Assembly (NCBI GenBank): GCA_005223375.1
Contig: RXOD01005125.1
Span: forward strand, 1-15,764
Length of the DNA stretch: 15,764 nucleotides
DNA from: Amoebophrya sp. AT5.2
Lineage: Eukaryota > Sar > Dinophyceae > Syndiniales > Amoebophryaceae
Reading direction: 5' to 3'
Below, piece after piece: positions 1 through 8,421 of this stretch (the first letter of the stretch is position 1; each line of letters opens with the position of its first letter). The notes under the pieces were generated by a model. It made no database searches and had not been told where the DNA came from. It was given only the letters and a program-made list of their open reading frames with translations. Both the position numbers and the translations under genes were made by a program.

Positions 1-3000
1 GGAGCGGATGCTGTGGTGGCGCGGCCGCTCCAGCTCCGTATGCAGCTGAGCCATATTGCGGGGGCGGTCCCGGTCCCGGAGCTGCAGCAGTAGCGTGATA
101 GCCGTAAGACACAGCGCCCTGTTCGCCGTAGTGGTAGGCCGCAGCCGCCGTTTGTTGGTGCAGGTGCTCCCCGTGGTAGTAGTGTTGTGACCCCTGGTGA
201 GGACCCTGATATGTTGTAGAAGTGGAAGGATCGGGGGGAGGCGCAGCTGCGTTGTATGGATTGTGCAATTGTGCGACAACTGGCGGCTGGCCGTAGCCGA
301 ACGGCTGCTTGCTCGTTCCAGGTGGATGATCATGTTGGTAGCCGCCGGGAACATGCTCATGCTGCGCCGGCACTGCTGAGCCCGGGTCTGGATTCGGTGG
401 CAGATCATTGTGCCGCCCCAGGTCCTGGGCCGACGGCGCGTCGACCGGCTTCCCGTTCGCATCCACAAAGCAGCCCATCACAGGATCGAACTCTGGAGGC
501 GCCCGAGGAGCACCATCTGTCTTGCCTCCTTTGGCCTGGTGGTCGTGAAAATTCTGATACTTATCGGTTGTCGCCGACTTTCCCGCGCCTTTGCTTTTGC
601 TGAAGAACTTCGATTTCCCGACCTGCAGGTGCTTGTTTTTACCCTTGTTCATCATGCCCTTGCCAATGCCGCCCTTTCTATCCGGCGCGCCAGTTTGAGC
701 AGGCGTGCTAGTGGTGAGCGCCCCGATTCCGCCCATAAGGCGGTCGATCTCAGCGTCGTCGGCGTCGCCGGCTAGTGCGCTCGTGGGCCCTCCAGCGGAG
801 CTGAACATCTTGGCGCCCTTCGCCAGTGCTTGATTGATGGGGTTCTCAAATCCTCCGCTGGCCGGCCTTGGCGGCCCCAAGCCTCCGCCGATCCCGCCTT
901 TCTTCCCGACGAAGCGTTCGTGTGTTGCCGCTGCGCCCGCCCGGCTGTTCGTGGGCGTTGCATTTTCTGCAAGAGCAGGGCCGCGGGTTTGATGATGCTC
1001 ACCTGGAGGTGGTGGCACCTGTGCGACTGTGCTGGCGCTATCTCCTGCAGCAACCTTGGGAACCGGGGACTCGCAGCCCGGCACTACGATTTTCGCTGAT
1101 TGCGTGTTTGCAGTCCCTTGTTCGCCAAGATCGCGGTGTCGCGATTGGCCTCGCTGCTCCTCGACGCTTTTCTTGCTGCTCTGTTGTTCTGCGGCACCGA
1201 GACCGACGGCACTCCCGCTCTTGTCGTCAGCTTTATTGCTACCGCTCCGACTGCGACTTCCATCGGCGCGTTCGAGAAGCCCCTTTTTGCCCATTAAGAG
1301 CGGGCTCAGCTTGCCCCCGAAGAATTTACCTTTCCCCTTGAACATGCCATCCTTGCCGCCGTCGCCTTTTCCTTTCTTCGCTAGAAGTGCGGCTTTTTCA
1401 TCGGGCGGCAACAGGTCGTTCTCCAGAAGAAACTCGAGGCTGGCTTTACCGCGGTTATCAACCACCTGCGGTGGCCGCGGCCGCGGCGCCGCAGGCTTAT
1501 TAGCGTTGGCCGTCCTTTTGTTTTTCTTGCTGTTGGAGGCGGCAGCAGTAGCGCGTTCGCGGTCGCGTTTCTGTCGTTCGTCATCGCGCTTCTTCCGTTC
1601 TGAGCGCGAACGAGAGCGGCGGTCCTGCGACACGTCTGACGACGACGAAACGACTGACGATGACCTCGAGCTTGATCTTGATCCGCTTCGCTCCACGTCG
1701 CTTGCAGCACGAGCACGCCCACGACCTCCTCTGCTTTTGCGGCTTCGGCTTGTGCCACTGCCATCCCTGCCGCTCCTGCTATTTTCTCTTCGCCTTCCCC
1801 CAGAACTTGAACTACCTGGTTCGCCTCGGCTGGAATCTTCCTGTTGATGAAGATGAAGATCATCGCCAAAATCTTCTCGGTTCTCTGCGTCGTCGTCTTG
1901 CTGCGCATCCGGACTCGTAGCGTTCGCCAGGATGTTGTGTTTCAGCGGCACGCCATCCTGTGTGAAATTCGCCCGATAATTTTCCTGCTCAATCCTTTTG
2001 CGTTCCTTCTCCTTTTCAAACTCTTCCGCAGCTTTTTCTTTCTCTTTGTCGTCTTTCAAGCTCGTGCTGTAGTAGATCCATTGCCCAGAGGGCATCAGTG
2101 GAGGCGCAACACCGTTCGCACTCGTCCATGCAGTCATGTTATTTTTGCGCGCGTGCTCGAGCGGGGCAGGTCGCCCTGCAGGCGCGGCTTCATTCTCGTC
2201 GTCGCCATTTCCTGTTGGGTCCTCTTCTGGGGGCGGCATTACCCACCACGAGGATGCAGCGGCAGCAGTATCCGGCGCCGCCTCACCGGGTCGCGTCGTA
2301 GCGAGCGCGGACACATTCACCGACGCGACACCCGGCGGCGGCCCAGGCGGGGGCGCGAGGCCAGCGCTTGTCGAGGCGATGCCTGCTCGGGCCGTATGGT
2401 CTTGCGCTTTTCCAACCCCTGCCGGTGCGACGAAGCTGGCGTCCTTACCCTTTCCGCTTTTCGAAGAAGGTCCCATAGCACTAGAGACACCCCCTCCCCC
2501 ACCGGCGCCTTTCCCAAGTAGTTCGAGTTCGTCCTGGAACAGGAAGTCGTCTTCAAAAACTAAGCCCATCCGGTTTCCGTGCGTCCTCGTGGCGATTCGG
2601 AATTCCTCTTCGATCTTCTGCTTGTTGCTGCCCTTCGTCGGGCGGGCCATGTGTGCCGACCACGGCGCGGTGAAATTCGCATTCTCCGCCTGCAAAACGG
2701 GGGCCTGGCCGGGTGGCCAGTGGTGGTATTGCGCCTTGACGCTGTCCTGCGGCTTTCCCCAGTAAAGCCCCTTCTGCTGCTGGTATGATGCGACCCCATC
2801 CAGCACCGCTTCGCGCGAAGTAGTTGCAGTTAGTCGTGGAGGAGGTGGTCTACTTGTTCCGTGGGCCTGCTGGCTTTGATTTTGTGCAGCGGCGGATGAG
2901 TACTGGTCGTACCCAAAATGTCCTTTTAGCGGGTTGTTCTTGTTCCCCTTGCCATCTCCTGCTACTTTCTCCCAGTCGTACGCAGTTTCGACGAACGCTT

Positions 3001-6000
3001 CGCTCGGCCGTGTGAGTTCGATCATTCCGTCTTCGCGTTCGACCGTCTGGTAGCCGATCGGCGCTTCGGTGGACTCGCCGTTGAGCATGGTTTCGGCTGC
3101 GAACCCGAGCACGGGGGGCGAGTTTTGCCCGGAAGGCTTCTTTACTAGAGGAGGCGGCGATCTGTGGTGCGCGGCTTTTGCGTGTTCCGGTGGCGGTGCT
3201 CCGCCCGCGCATCCTACGACCACAGATGAAACGCCAGACGAGGCTTTGGGCGCGACGGAAGCGGACGGGACGACTGATGCAATGCCGGAGGCCTTCGGAG
3301 CGACTGCGGCGCTGGGCACAACGCTCTCGACGCCGCTCGGGGCAGGACCAGCACCGCCGGCACCGTGCGACTTCTCTGGCAAGTAGTCTTTTCCCGGAAC
3401 GCCTTTGCCGCTTTGGCTTTTGTCCACCATCTTTGATGCCAACGGGTCTCGGATCTCGCCCGGGAGGTACGATTTGATGCCGCCCTTGGACGAGCCCCCA
3501 CCTTTGGGTGGTCCCTCGACTGATTCAGCGCCCCACGCGAACTGCCGCGCCGCTCCTGCCGGAAGCACGCTGTCCATGCCGCCCGAAGGACCCCATATCG
3601 CTTGCAGAGCGGCAGGATCAACGAAGCCACCGTCATCGAGATCGATACGAATTCCGCCTCCCGGAACGATCACGCTCGCAACGCCGGATGTTGACTCGAC
3701 TTCCCACCAAGGTTTCAGCTCCGGCGCTTGCCTCTGGGGCGCGCCAGGCGGAACATGATACGCCTGAGGATCATCCGCATACACTTGGGCCACTTCCTCG
3801 TGCTCCCCGTCCACAAGCCGCCGCCACTGCCCCTCCGCGAAATACCACTTTCGGTCTTCCTCCTCCTGGAGCTCCCGCTGCGATTTTGTTTTTGCTGGTG
3901 CCGCGTAATATCCCGACCCTTGCATTATATGATAACCGCTGTTTGTGTTGCTTGTTCCGTGAATATATCCCCCCCCTGCTACAGCGTCTCCCCAGCCGAG
4001 CTCTGCTTCCGCGAACCGTCTTGCGTGTGCAGCGTGGCTTCCGTCCTCCCCAATCCCGCGCATTGCCATGATTTCCAATATGCCTGGTGGCTCCGGTGGT
4101 TGCCACACTGCTTTGTCCTGTATCGGCTCCGGCTCCAGTACTTCGCCTTTTCCCACTCTCCTTTTCACTCTCTGGATCAAGATCTGCCGTTCCTTCTCCT
4201 TCTGTTTGAGCAGGTACAACAGCCCCTTGATGCCTCCCTTCTCTCCCTTGTGTCTGATTTCTTCCGGGGCAAACACGCCATCTTTTAATTGCTTCTCCAG
4301 CACGTGGTCGTCCGAAGCGTGCTGCCAGCGCGTTGCGGAGAGCAGCGGCTGCCGGGCAAGGCGCGCTTTATGGACGTTGGCCGCGACCTGAAACGCGCCG
4401 AGGAGGGGTTGGCTCTCCAGCAGCTTGGTGGCCATCTTCTGCGACTGGAGGTTCTTGATGTGCTCCCGGATGGCGCGCGACACGGGCTTGAGGGCGGGCA
4501 GGAGCGTGACCTCCTTTATTTTTTGCGGCTCCTTTTTATCTGCGATTGTTCCCGTTGGTGCTCCTGCTCCTCCCGCGCCCGGACGAGGAGGTCCTGTTGC
4601 GCCAAGGGAAAGGATTGAGGATTTTCCGACTTGCAAGCCGGACGAAGTTGCCGCTGCAGTAGAGGCACCGGCGCCATCTTCCCATGCGGAAGCCGTTCCG
4701 GTAGTTGGCGCAGCTCCCTTCCGCTCCCCTCCAGCTACGTTCTCCCCTCCGAATGCTTGTCCTGCGCCATGTCCCGACGCTGGTGCGGCCCACAGTGGCA
4801 TGTTGGTCGTTTTTCCAGCGTCCGTCTCGTCTTCGTCAGCACCTCCGTCGTCGTCAAGCAACGCCGGCACACGATCTGTAGTCACCATCCCTGTTAGCAC
4901 ACCTTGGTTCCCCAGCTCCGCCCCCTTCGTGCCTGCGCCCTTCGTTCCATACGCCGAAAAGTCAACGTTTGGGTTCCGCTTCATGGTCGCTAACTGCGCG
5001 CGGGTCAGGACTCTCTTCGGCGGCGGTTTGCTCGGCGGGAGCATGCTCGTAGAGGACGATGTAGCGCTTGCACTAGCACTAGCACTAGCACCAGCTCCAG
5101 TTGTAGGAGATGAAGGGGTAGCTGTAGCTCTGGCTGCTGTTGTAGGAATGGCTCCGGTTGTGACGGGCAACATGTTGCCCGTCGTGGCCGCGGCGGAAGC
5201 AAAGTTTGCGCTGGAAGAAGTAGAGGTGGACGAGGCACTGAAAGTCAAACCCGGGTTGCGGACGGCACTGGTGGAGGCGGTGCTAGCGGCCACGACCGCA
5301 CCGCTAGCAAAACCTCCTTTCTTCCCCTTTGCCTCTTCACTCCCGGCACTCGGCTTCGAGGCACAGAACCATCTCGGCGGCGCGACGAACGTCAGATTGC
5401 ATTTCTTCCTGATCCAGTCCGGGAACACGCTCCAGTTCTCGACATGCTCAAGGACACTCCGCCAGTAGGGGTCGTTCTCATCGAAAAAATTTCCGTTAGA
5501 CGCTCTACTTGACTGCGAAGAAAGTGCTCGCCGCACGGAATCCGATTGCTGGTGCTGTCGTGCGTAGTACGAGCTGTGCCAAAGCGATGAGGAAAGGCCA
5601 TGCTGCTCAAGAAGAACCGCCTGGGGCGGTTCATCTCGTTCTCGCTCAGGGCTATGCAGAAGGTCGCCACTAGGATCATGTAGTAGTAGTTCATCTTGTT
5701 CAAGATCTTCAAGGGTGTGCTCTGCTACGCCGTCCCCGGCACCTCCAGGCTGCGCGTCGTTCCCCTCCCGCCCTCCTCCAGGTGACGAATACACAGAGTG
5801 GGGCTCGCCGAAATCAAGCTCCTCGTCCTCATCGGGCTCGGCAATAACCACTCCACCGCTCTCGTCGACGTCGACGTCTGGCTCAACGGAGCGATCTGCG
5901 GGTGACGCCTCGCCACGGAGATCGTTCCGTTGAGCCGCCACGTCAGACTCGTCCGCGACGTCAACATCGTCACGACATCCGACATTTCCATCTTCGGATG

Positions 6001-6448
6001 AAGCTGCATTATTTTTCTCATCGCCTGCTGCGGCCAGTACGTCGTGAACGCCGTTTTCTTGTTGTTCGATCTTTCGCCGCTTTGGGCTCCTCGTGGCGGC
6101 CGACTGCGCCTCCGGCTCGACGCCCCGAAGAACCGCAGTGGCCGCACTCGAAGGCGGCGTAGGTGCTGGAGGCACGCCGCCCGTCGTCGTGCCGCCTTCG
6201 GCACTTTTGGTTCCCGGGCCCGAGGGAGCTGCTCCGGTGCCTGGCTGCTGGCGTCGCGGAAATTCCTGTTCTTGTTGTTCTGGCAGTTCTGACACGTCGA
6301 CATCAGTTGCAGCTGGTGCTGGTACAGCTGCAGCGGTAGGTGGAACCGTTTCTTGTTGCTGTCGTATATGAACTGCACGATCGTGGTCATCCTCTTCTTG
6401 TGCTCCCGTTGTGCTGGCCGCTGCGCGAACTTCGTGCGCGCTATTCAT
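1..6448 (-). CDS. Giant RS-rich, prion-like low-complexity protein (partial, C-terminus off window)
   Basis: I translated the whole minus frame from the ATG at 6448 to the left edge and found no stop in about 2,149 codons, so the gene continues outside. The first in-frame stop upstream is TGA at 6538-6536, so 6448 is the first available ATG; its context (ACC before ATG) is good. Blocks in order: acidic and Ser/Ala-rich N-terminus with a basic NLS-like SPKRRKI (about 121-127); a tryptophan-rich ordered patch, DPYWRSVLEHVENW onward (about 326-365); Ser/Ala/Gly linker with (AS)n; a helical, Leu/Lys-rich block (about 650-769); WYFAEGQW (868-875); a repeat of about 16 residues at 3215-3334; GQWIYYS (about 1455-1461) followed by a Lys/Glu coiled-coil-like run; an RS domain (about 1540-1640); Gly/Lys/Phe-rich segments; and a Tyr/Gly/His/Ala/Pro prion-like end. 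RS domains are typical of splicing and nuclear-speckle proteins, so an RNA-processing or condensate role is inferred. I recognise no catalytic or RNA-binding domain. Confidence 0.85.
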   Translation of the reverse strand, partial: MNSAHEVRAAASTTGAQEEDDHDRAVHIRQQQETVPPTAAAVPAPAATDVDVSELPEQQEQEFPRRQQPGTGAAPSGPGTKSAEGGTTTGGVPPAPTPPSSAATAVLRGVEPEAQSAATRSPKRRKIEQQENGVHDVLAAAGDEKNNAASSEDGNVGCRDDVDVADESDVAAQRNDLRGEASPADRSVEPDVDVDESGGVVIAEPDEDEELDFGEPHSVYSSPGGGREGNDAQPGGAGDGVAEHTLEDLEQDELLLHDPSGDLLHSPERERDEPPQAVLLEQHGLSSSLWHSSYYARQHQQSDSVRRALSSQSSRASNGNFFDENDPYWRSVLEHVENWSVFPDWIRKKCNLTFVAPPRWFCASKPSAGSEEAKGKKGGFASGAVVAASTASTSAVRNPGLTFSASSTSTSSSANFASAAATTGNMLPVTTGAIPTTAARATATPSSPTTGAGASASASASATSSSTSMLPPSKPPPKRVLTRAQLATMKRNPNVDFSAYGTKGAGTKGAELGNQGVLTGMVTTDRVPALLDDDGGADEDETDAGKTTNMPLWAAPASGHGAGQAFGGENVAGGERKGAAPTTGTASAWEDGAGASTAAATSSGLQVGKSSILSLGATGPPRPGAGGAGAPTGTIADKKEPQKIKEVTLLPALKPVSRAIREHIKNLQSQKMATKLLESQPLLGAFQVAANVHKARLARQPLLSATRWQHASDDHVLEKQLKDGVFAPEEIRHKGEKGGIKGLLYLLKQKEKERQILIQRVKRRVGKGEVLEPEPIQDKAVWQPPEPPGILEIMAMRGIGEDGSHAAHARRFAEAELGWGDAVAGGGYIHGTSNTNSGYHIMQGSGYYAAPAKTKSQRELQEEEDRKWYFAEGQWRRLVDGEHEEVAQVYADDPQAYHVPPGAPQRQAPELKPWWEVESTSGVASVIVPGGGIRIDLDDGGFVDPAALQAIWGPSGGMDSVLPAGAARQFAWGAESVEGPPKGGGSSKGGIKSYLPGEIRDPLASKMVDKSQSGKGVPGKDYLPEKSHGAGGAGPAPSGVESVVPSAAVAPKASGIASVVPSASVAPKASSGVSSVVVGCAGGAPPPEHAKAAHHRSPPPLVKKPSGQNSPPVLGFAAETMLNGESTEAPIGYQTVEREDGMIELTRPSEAFVETAYDWEKVAGDGKGNKNNPLKGHFGYDQYSSAAAQNQSQQAHGTSRPPPPRLTATTSREAVLDGVASYQQQKGLYWGKPQDSVKAQYHHWPPGQAPVLQAENANFTAPWSAHMARPTKGSNKQKIEEEFRIATRTHGNRMGLVFEDDFLFQDELELLGKGAGGGGGVSSAMGPSSKSGKGKDASFVAPAGVGKAQDHTARAGIASTSAGLAPPPGPPPGVASVNVSALATTRPGEAAPDTAAAASSWWVMPPPEEDPTGNGDDENEAAPAGRPAPLEHARKNNMTAWTSANGVAPPLMPSGQWIYYSTSLKDDKEKEKAAEEFEKEKERKRIEQENYRANFTQDGVPLKHNILANATSPDAQQDDDAENREDFGDDLHLHQQEDSSRGEPGSSSSGGRRRENSRSGRDGSGTSRSRKSRGGRGRARAASDVERSGSRSSSRSSSVVSSSSDVSQDRRSRSRSERKKRDDERQKRDRERATAAASNSKKNKRTANANKPAAPRPRPPQVVDNRGKASLEFLLENDLLPPDEKAALLAKKGKGDGGKDGMFKGKGKFFGGKLSPLLMGKKGLLERADGSRSRSGSNKADDKSGSAVGLGAAEQQSSKKSVEEQRGQSRHRDLGEQGTANTQSAKIVVPGCESPVPKVAAGDSASTVAQVPPPPGEHHQTRGPALAENATPTNSRAGAAATHERFVGKKGGIGGGLGPPRPASGGFENPINQALAKGAKMFSSAGGPTSALAGDADDAEIDRLMGGIGALTTSTPAQTGAPDRKGGIGKGMMNKGKNKHLQVGKSKFFSKSKGAGKSATTDKYQNFHDHQAKGGKTDGAPRAPPEFDPVMGCFVDANGKPVDAPSAQDLGRHNDLPPNPDPGSAVPAQHEHVPGGYQHDHPPGTSKQPFGYGQPPVVAQLHNPYNAAAPPPDPSTSTTYQGPHQGSQHYYHGEHLHQQTAAAAYHYGEQGAVSYGYHATAAAPGPGPPPQYGSAAYGAGAAAPPQHPL
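3215..3334 (-). repeat. Tandem repeat of about 16 residues inside the giant protein
   Basis: The minus frame reads two consecutive units of the form G-[VI]-[EA]-SVVPSA-[AS]-VAPKAS, then a truncated third unit (SGVSSVV). The codons of the two units differ at many third positions while the residues stay nearly the same. That is what selection on the protein would leave, and it independently supports this reading frame. Confidence 0.75.
5071..5094 (-). repeat. Hexanucleotide microsatellite coding (AS)n
   Basis: Three perfect CACTAG units and one CACCAG variant lie head to tail on the plus strand. On the minus strand they encode alternating Ala-Ser/Ala-Gly within a disordered linker of the giant protein. 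The unit length is a multiple of three, so length changes would keep the frame. Confidence 0.8.
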
Positions 6449-6501
6449 GGTGTTTCTGATGCGTCGAGCTCCGAAAGGAGATGGCTGCGCACTGCCGCCA
6501 T
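6445..6501 (-). CDS. Upstream ORF overlapping the main start (ATGA)
   Basis: An ATG at 6501-6499 in good context (GAA before, G after) opens 18 codons, MAAVRSHLLSELDASETP, and stops at TGA 6447-6445. That stop overlaps the main ATG (6448-6446) as ATGA. The arrangement would suit termination-reinitiation control of the giant protein. Alternatively these codons are the true N-terminus, joined by a frame change or a tiny intron. Both ATGs lie downstream of the candidate leader acceptor near 6559. Confidence 0.4.
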   Translation of the reverse strand: MAAVRSHLLSELDASETP

Positions 6502-6558
6502 TTCGATCTGACGTGGTGGTGCGCCGCAGTAGAGGTCATTTCCGTCGTAGTCGCATAG

Positions 6559-6573
6559 CTCGTTATCAAAAAA
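6559..6573 (-). promoter_or_regulatory. T-run plus AG acceptor-like site upstream of the giant gene
   Basis: On the minus strand a run of seven T is followed within about 15 nt by an AG, 111 nt upstream of the ATG at 6448. It fits a 3' splice site, either cis or spliced-leader trans-splicing. Such motifs are also common by chance in AT-rich leaders. Confidence 0.3.
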
Positions 6574-6581
6574 ACACGAAT

Positions 6582-6692
6582 TTAGTTCTCTGGCCGCTTC
6601 GTATACACTAAGGCCCAATAAAGTGCGGGACTATCATATTCAATGAGTGGGGGGGCTGTCATCGATCGGGTGTTCATCATGAATGGCGTCCG
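6582..6692 (-). CDS. Candidate terminal exon (short, uncertain)
   Basis: Immediately after a strong acceptor-like motif the minus strand reads 36 open codons to TAA at 6584-6582. They include PPLIEYDSPALYWALVY, which looks protein-like rather than random. It could be the last exon of the membrane-protein gene at 7229-8152, or of a small unrecognised gene in 6700-7130. I could not identify the upstream exon or the donor, so this is only a lead. Confidence 0.22.
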   Translation of the reverse strand, partial: RTPFMMNTRSMTAPPLIEYDSPALYWALVYTKRPEN

Positions 6693-6710
6693 CTGCAAAA
6701 AAAGTCAGTG
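6693..6710 (-). promoter_or_regulatory. Consensus-like 3' splice site
   Basis: The minus strand reads CACTGAC, then seven T, then GCAG: a branch-point-like CTGAC, a polypyrimidine tract and an acceptor in canonical order and spacing. It is the clearest splice-acceptor motif in the window. The matching donor was not found. Confidence 0.4.
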
Positions 6711-7129
6711 TCATATTGTCAAAGTTCAGTGGCCGCCGCCGCGGCCGCTTTTCCTCTGAAATGGGCTTGCAGTTATACAGCAGCTGCTGTGATGTTTGCG
6801 ATTGCGATCTTCATCTTTCTAGATCGTCGTCCTCCACCCTCCCGGCCCCCTTCCATGACGATGAAAGCGAGACTTGTTTCTTTGGGGTCGAGGTCGACAG
6901 CACGTAAAAATTGGTTCCACGAGCTGATGATCACAACGAACCAGGACAACTCGCACCTGCTCGCAATCTTTTGCTGGCTTCCCCAAGAACACGATTGATT
7001 CTATCATTCTCTACAAAATTTCGGCTTCTGCATCTGCTGAAGGATTCCGCGATTCGAGATCTTTATACCAGTACCGGCATTCAAATTCATTGACGTTTGA
7101 TCTTATTTTCTGGTGTTGTAGAAGTAGAC
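6711..7129. other. Interval without a confident gene
   Basis: Short open stretches exist on both strands, the longest about 60-75 codons. None shows a family motif or a clear exon structure. On the minus strand, frames at 6819-7007 could hide small exons feeding the acceptor at 6693, but nothing decides between them. Confidence 0.5.
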
Positions 7130-7148
7130 GTTGTACAGCATGTACAAC
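7130..7148. repeat. Perfect inverted repeat, 8-bp arms and 3-nt loop
   Basis: GTTGTACA, three bases, TGTACAAC. It lies 81 nt beyond the stop of the minus-strand frame ending at 7229, where it could form a hairpin in the 3' untranslated region, or serve as a dyad protein site. Confidence 0.8.
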
Positions 7149-7228
7149 TCACCAGCAGCGGACAGCAGTCGCTGCCGCAGCAAACCAAATCCAGAAGATG
7201 CAAGACCTCGCTGGCCCCGGGCGGGAAA

Positions 7229-8152
7229 TCAGCTGGTTTCTGGAACAACTTCCGGGCTGGCGCGCTGTTGGAGGAGGATCTTGGCAGTCGGAGCTGGAAA
7301 GTTCACAACTGCATCTGTCGGTGACGGATTGTCTTCGGTGGGGGACGCTGGACAACTTCCGGTCTTGATGCCCTGGTCGTGCGTGAGCTCGTGTCCCCCG
7401 CCGAAAGTGGACGCAGCGCTCGTCGACGCCGTGCTGGTCTTACTACTCGAGCTTGTTGCGCAGATCATTTGTAGTGTCTCTTCGTCATCTTCCGCACGAG
7501 TCAGCCACTGTAGCCCAACTCTCTGCAGAATCGGTGCTGCACGTTTTTTCGTCTTTGCTACGGCCGGCCGCAATTTTTTTTCTGCTCTCGCCAAGCAGAA
7601 TTCGACTTTTTCTTTCACGACAGAAGCTTTCTCCTTCCCAATCAGCCATGTCTGTCGCGCCAACACCATCACGTCACCCCACCTCCTTTTCGCCCATTCC
7701 GCCCTCTCTGCAAGTACCTCGCGCAGCAAGCCGCACTGTAACTGCAACTGGCTTAGCGTTGCAGTCCTCGCTCGACCCGCGACAAATAATAACGACGCGT
7801 CAGCACAGGAGGAGCCGCTGAGGAAAACCCCCGAGAGCGAGAGGCCGCGCGACGAGACCTCTGCGTACGTTGCGGCAATCGGCTCCCACACCCACAGCTT
7901 GAAAATACTGAGCAGCAGCAGCACGTAGTGCACCACCCAAAACTCTACTTCGCCCACGAGGCCGCAAAACCACGTCAGCAAGGACTTGCTGGGGACGAAA
8001 TTCTCCACGACGCTCGCGAAGTCCCACTGGTCGTGCCGTATGGTGAGACCGGGTGCTGAGTGGCTACTCAAGTGGCGAGTGAATGTGAAATTTGAGGGGG
8101 CTCTCCGTCGAGATCCCCCGTGGTTGTCCCGAGCAGAGTAGCCGACAACCAA
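7229..8152 (-). CDS. Putative single-pass membrane protein, 5' end unresolved
   Basis: This minus frame is open for about 307 codons from the codon after an upstream TAA (the first codon is TTG) to the stop at 7231-7229. It has no in-frame ATG before about residue 162, so the start must come from an upstream exon or use a non-ATG codon. A strongly hydrophobic segment at about residues 71-91 (FWVVHYVLLLLSIFKLWVW) suits one transmembrane helix. Residues about 135-220 are rich in charged residues, Leu and Ala and look like a long amphipathic helix with a Lys-rich stretch. The last 80 or so are Ser/Thr/Pro-rich and probably disordered. It lies co-oriented downstream of the NTF2-like gene. No family is recognised; a membrane-anchored helical adaptor is inference only. 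Confidence 0.5.
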   Translation of the reverse strand: MVVGYSARDNHGGSRRRAPSNFTFTRHLSSHSAPGLTIRHDQWDFASVVENFVPSKSLLTWFCGLVGEVEFWVVHYVLLLLSIFKLWVWEPIAATYAEVSSRGLSLSGVFLSGSSCADASLLFVAGRARTATLSQLQLQCGLLREVLAERAEWAKRRWGDVMVLARQTWLIGKEKASVVKEKVEFCLARAEKKLRPAVAKTKKRAAPILQRVGLQWLTRAEDDEETLQMICATSSSSKTSTASTSAASTFGGGHELTHDQGIKTGSCPASPTEDNPSPTDAVVNFPAPTAKILLQQRASPEVVPETS

Positions 8153-8380
8153 TTATGATCGGCACCCCATGCGCCACACTTTGCCCTGCTTTCAGACTCT
8201 ATCAGGACTGGAGTCATTACCTCCATTAGGACTAGCTTTCCACTACTACTTCTCTCTACTACCTCCGAACGTTTTATCTCCCGACGCCACGGACCCCTAC
8301 CCCCCCCCCGGAGCATCTTTGAAACAGCCCGGCGCGGAGCGCCTCAAGGCTGCCCTCTCCATCGGAAGGCAATCGCCACC
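8153..8380. other. Short intergenic or 5' region of the membrane-protein gene
   Basis: No confident gene here. A minus-strand ATG at 8316 opens 82 codons, in a different frame from the membrane-protein frame downstream. It could supply a first exon if spliced, but no clean donor/acceptor pair stood out. A C-run (about 8300-8309) is low complexity. Confidence 0.4.
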
Positions 8381-8397
8381 CAATTAGGAACTAATTG
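8381..8397. repeat. Perfect inverted repeat, 7-bp arms and 3-nt loop
   Basis: CAATTAG, GAA, CTAATTG on the plus strand. It lies 24 nt past the TGA (8424-8422) of the NTF2-like gene on the minus strand, so it could be a 3'-end hairpin of that transcript. It is AT-rich and short, so its thermodynamic stability is modest. Confidence 0.75.
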
Positions 8398-8421
8398 CCC
8401 CCTCGAGCCACTTCCTCTTCC

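Noticed and set aside
1029..1847. A 272-codon plus-strand Leu/Ser/Arg-rich frame
   Set aside because: Antisense shadow of the RS and GK-rich part of the giant protein; the bias follows from complementing Arg/Ser/Lys codons.
1381..1908. A 175-codon minus-strand frame
   Set aside because: A different minus frame inside the giant gene; the real frame carries the RS domain and is open across the whole region.
4425..5468. A 347-codon plus-strand frame opposite the giant gene
   Set aside because: It lies wholly antisense to the 2,149-codon frame, starts mid-gene, and its Val/Ala/Pro-rich composition mirrors the Ser/Ala/Gly codons of the other strand.
5725..6390. A 221-codon minus-strand frame beginning with Met-Thr-Thr
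   Set aside because: Overlaps the start of the giant frame in another phase. It is Arg/Gln-rich, as expected for a shifted reading, and does not continue into the downstream gene.
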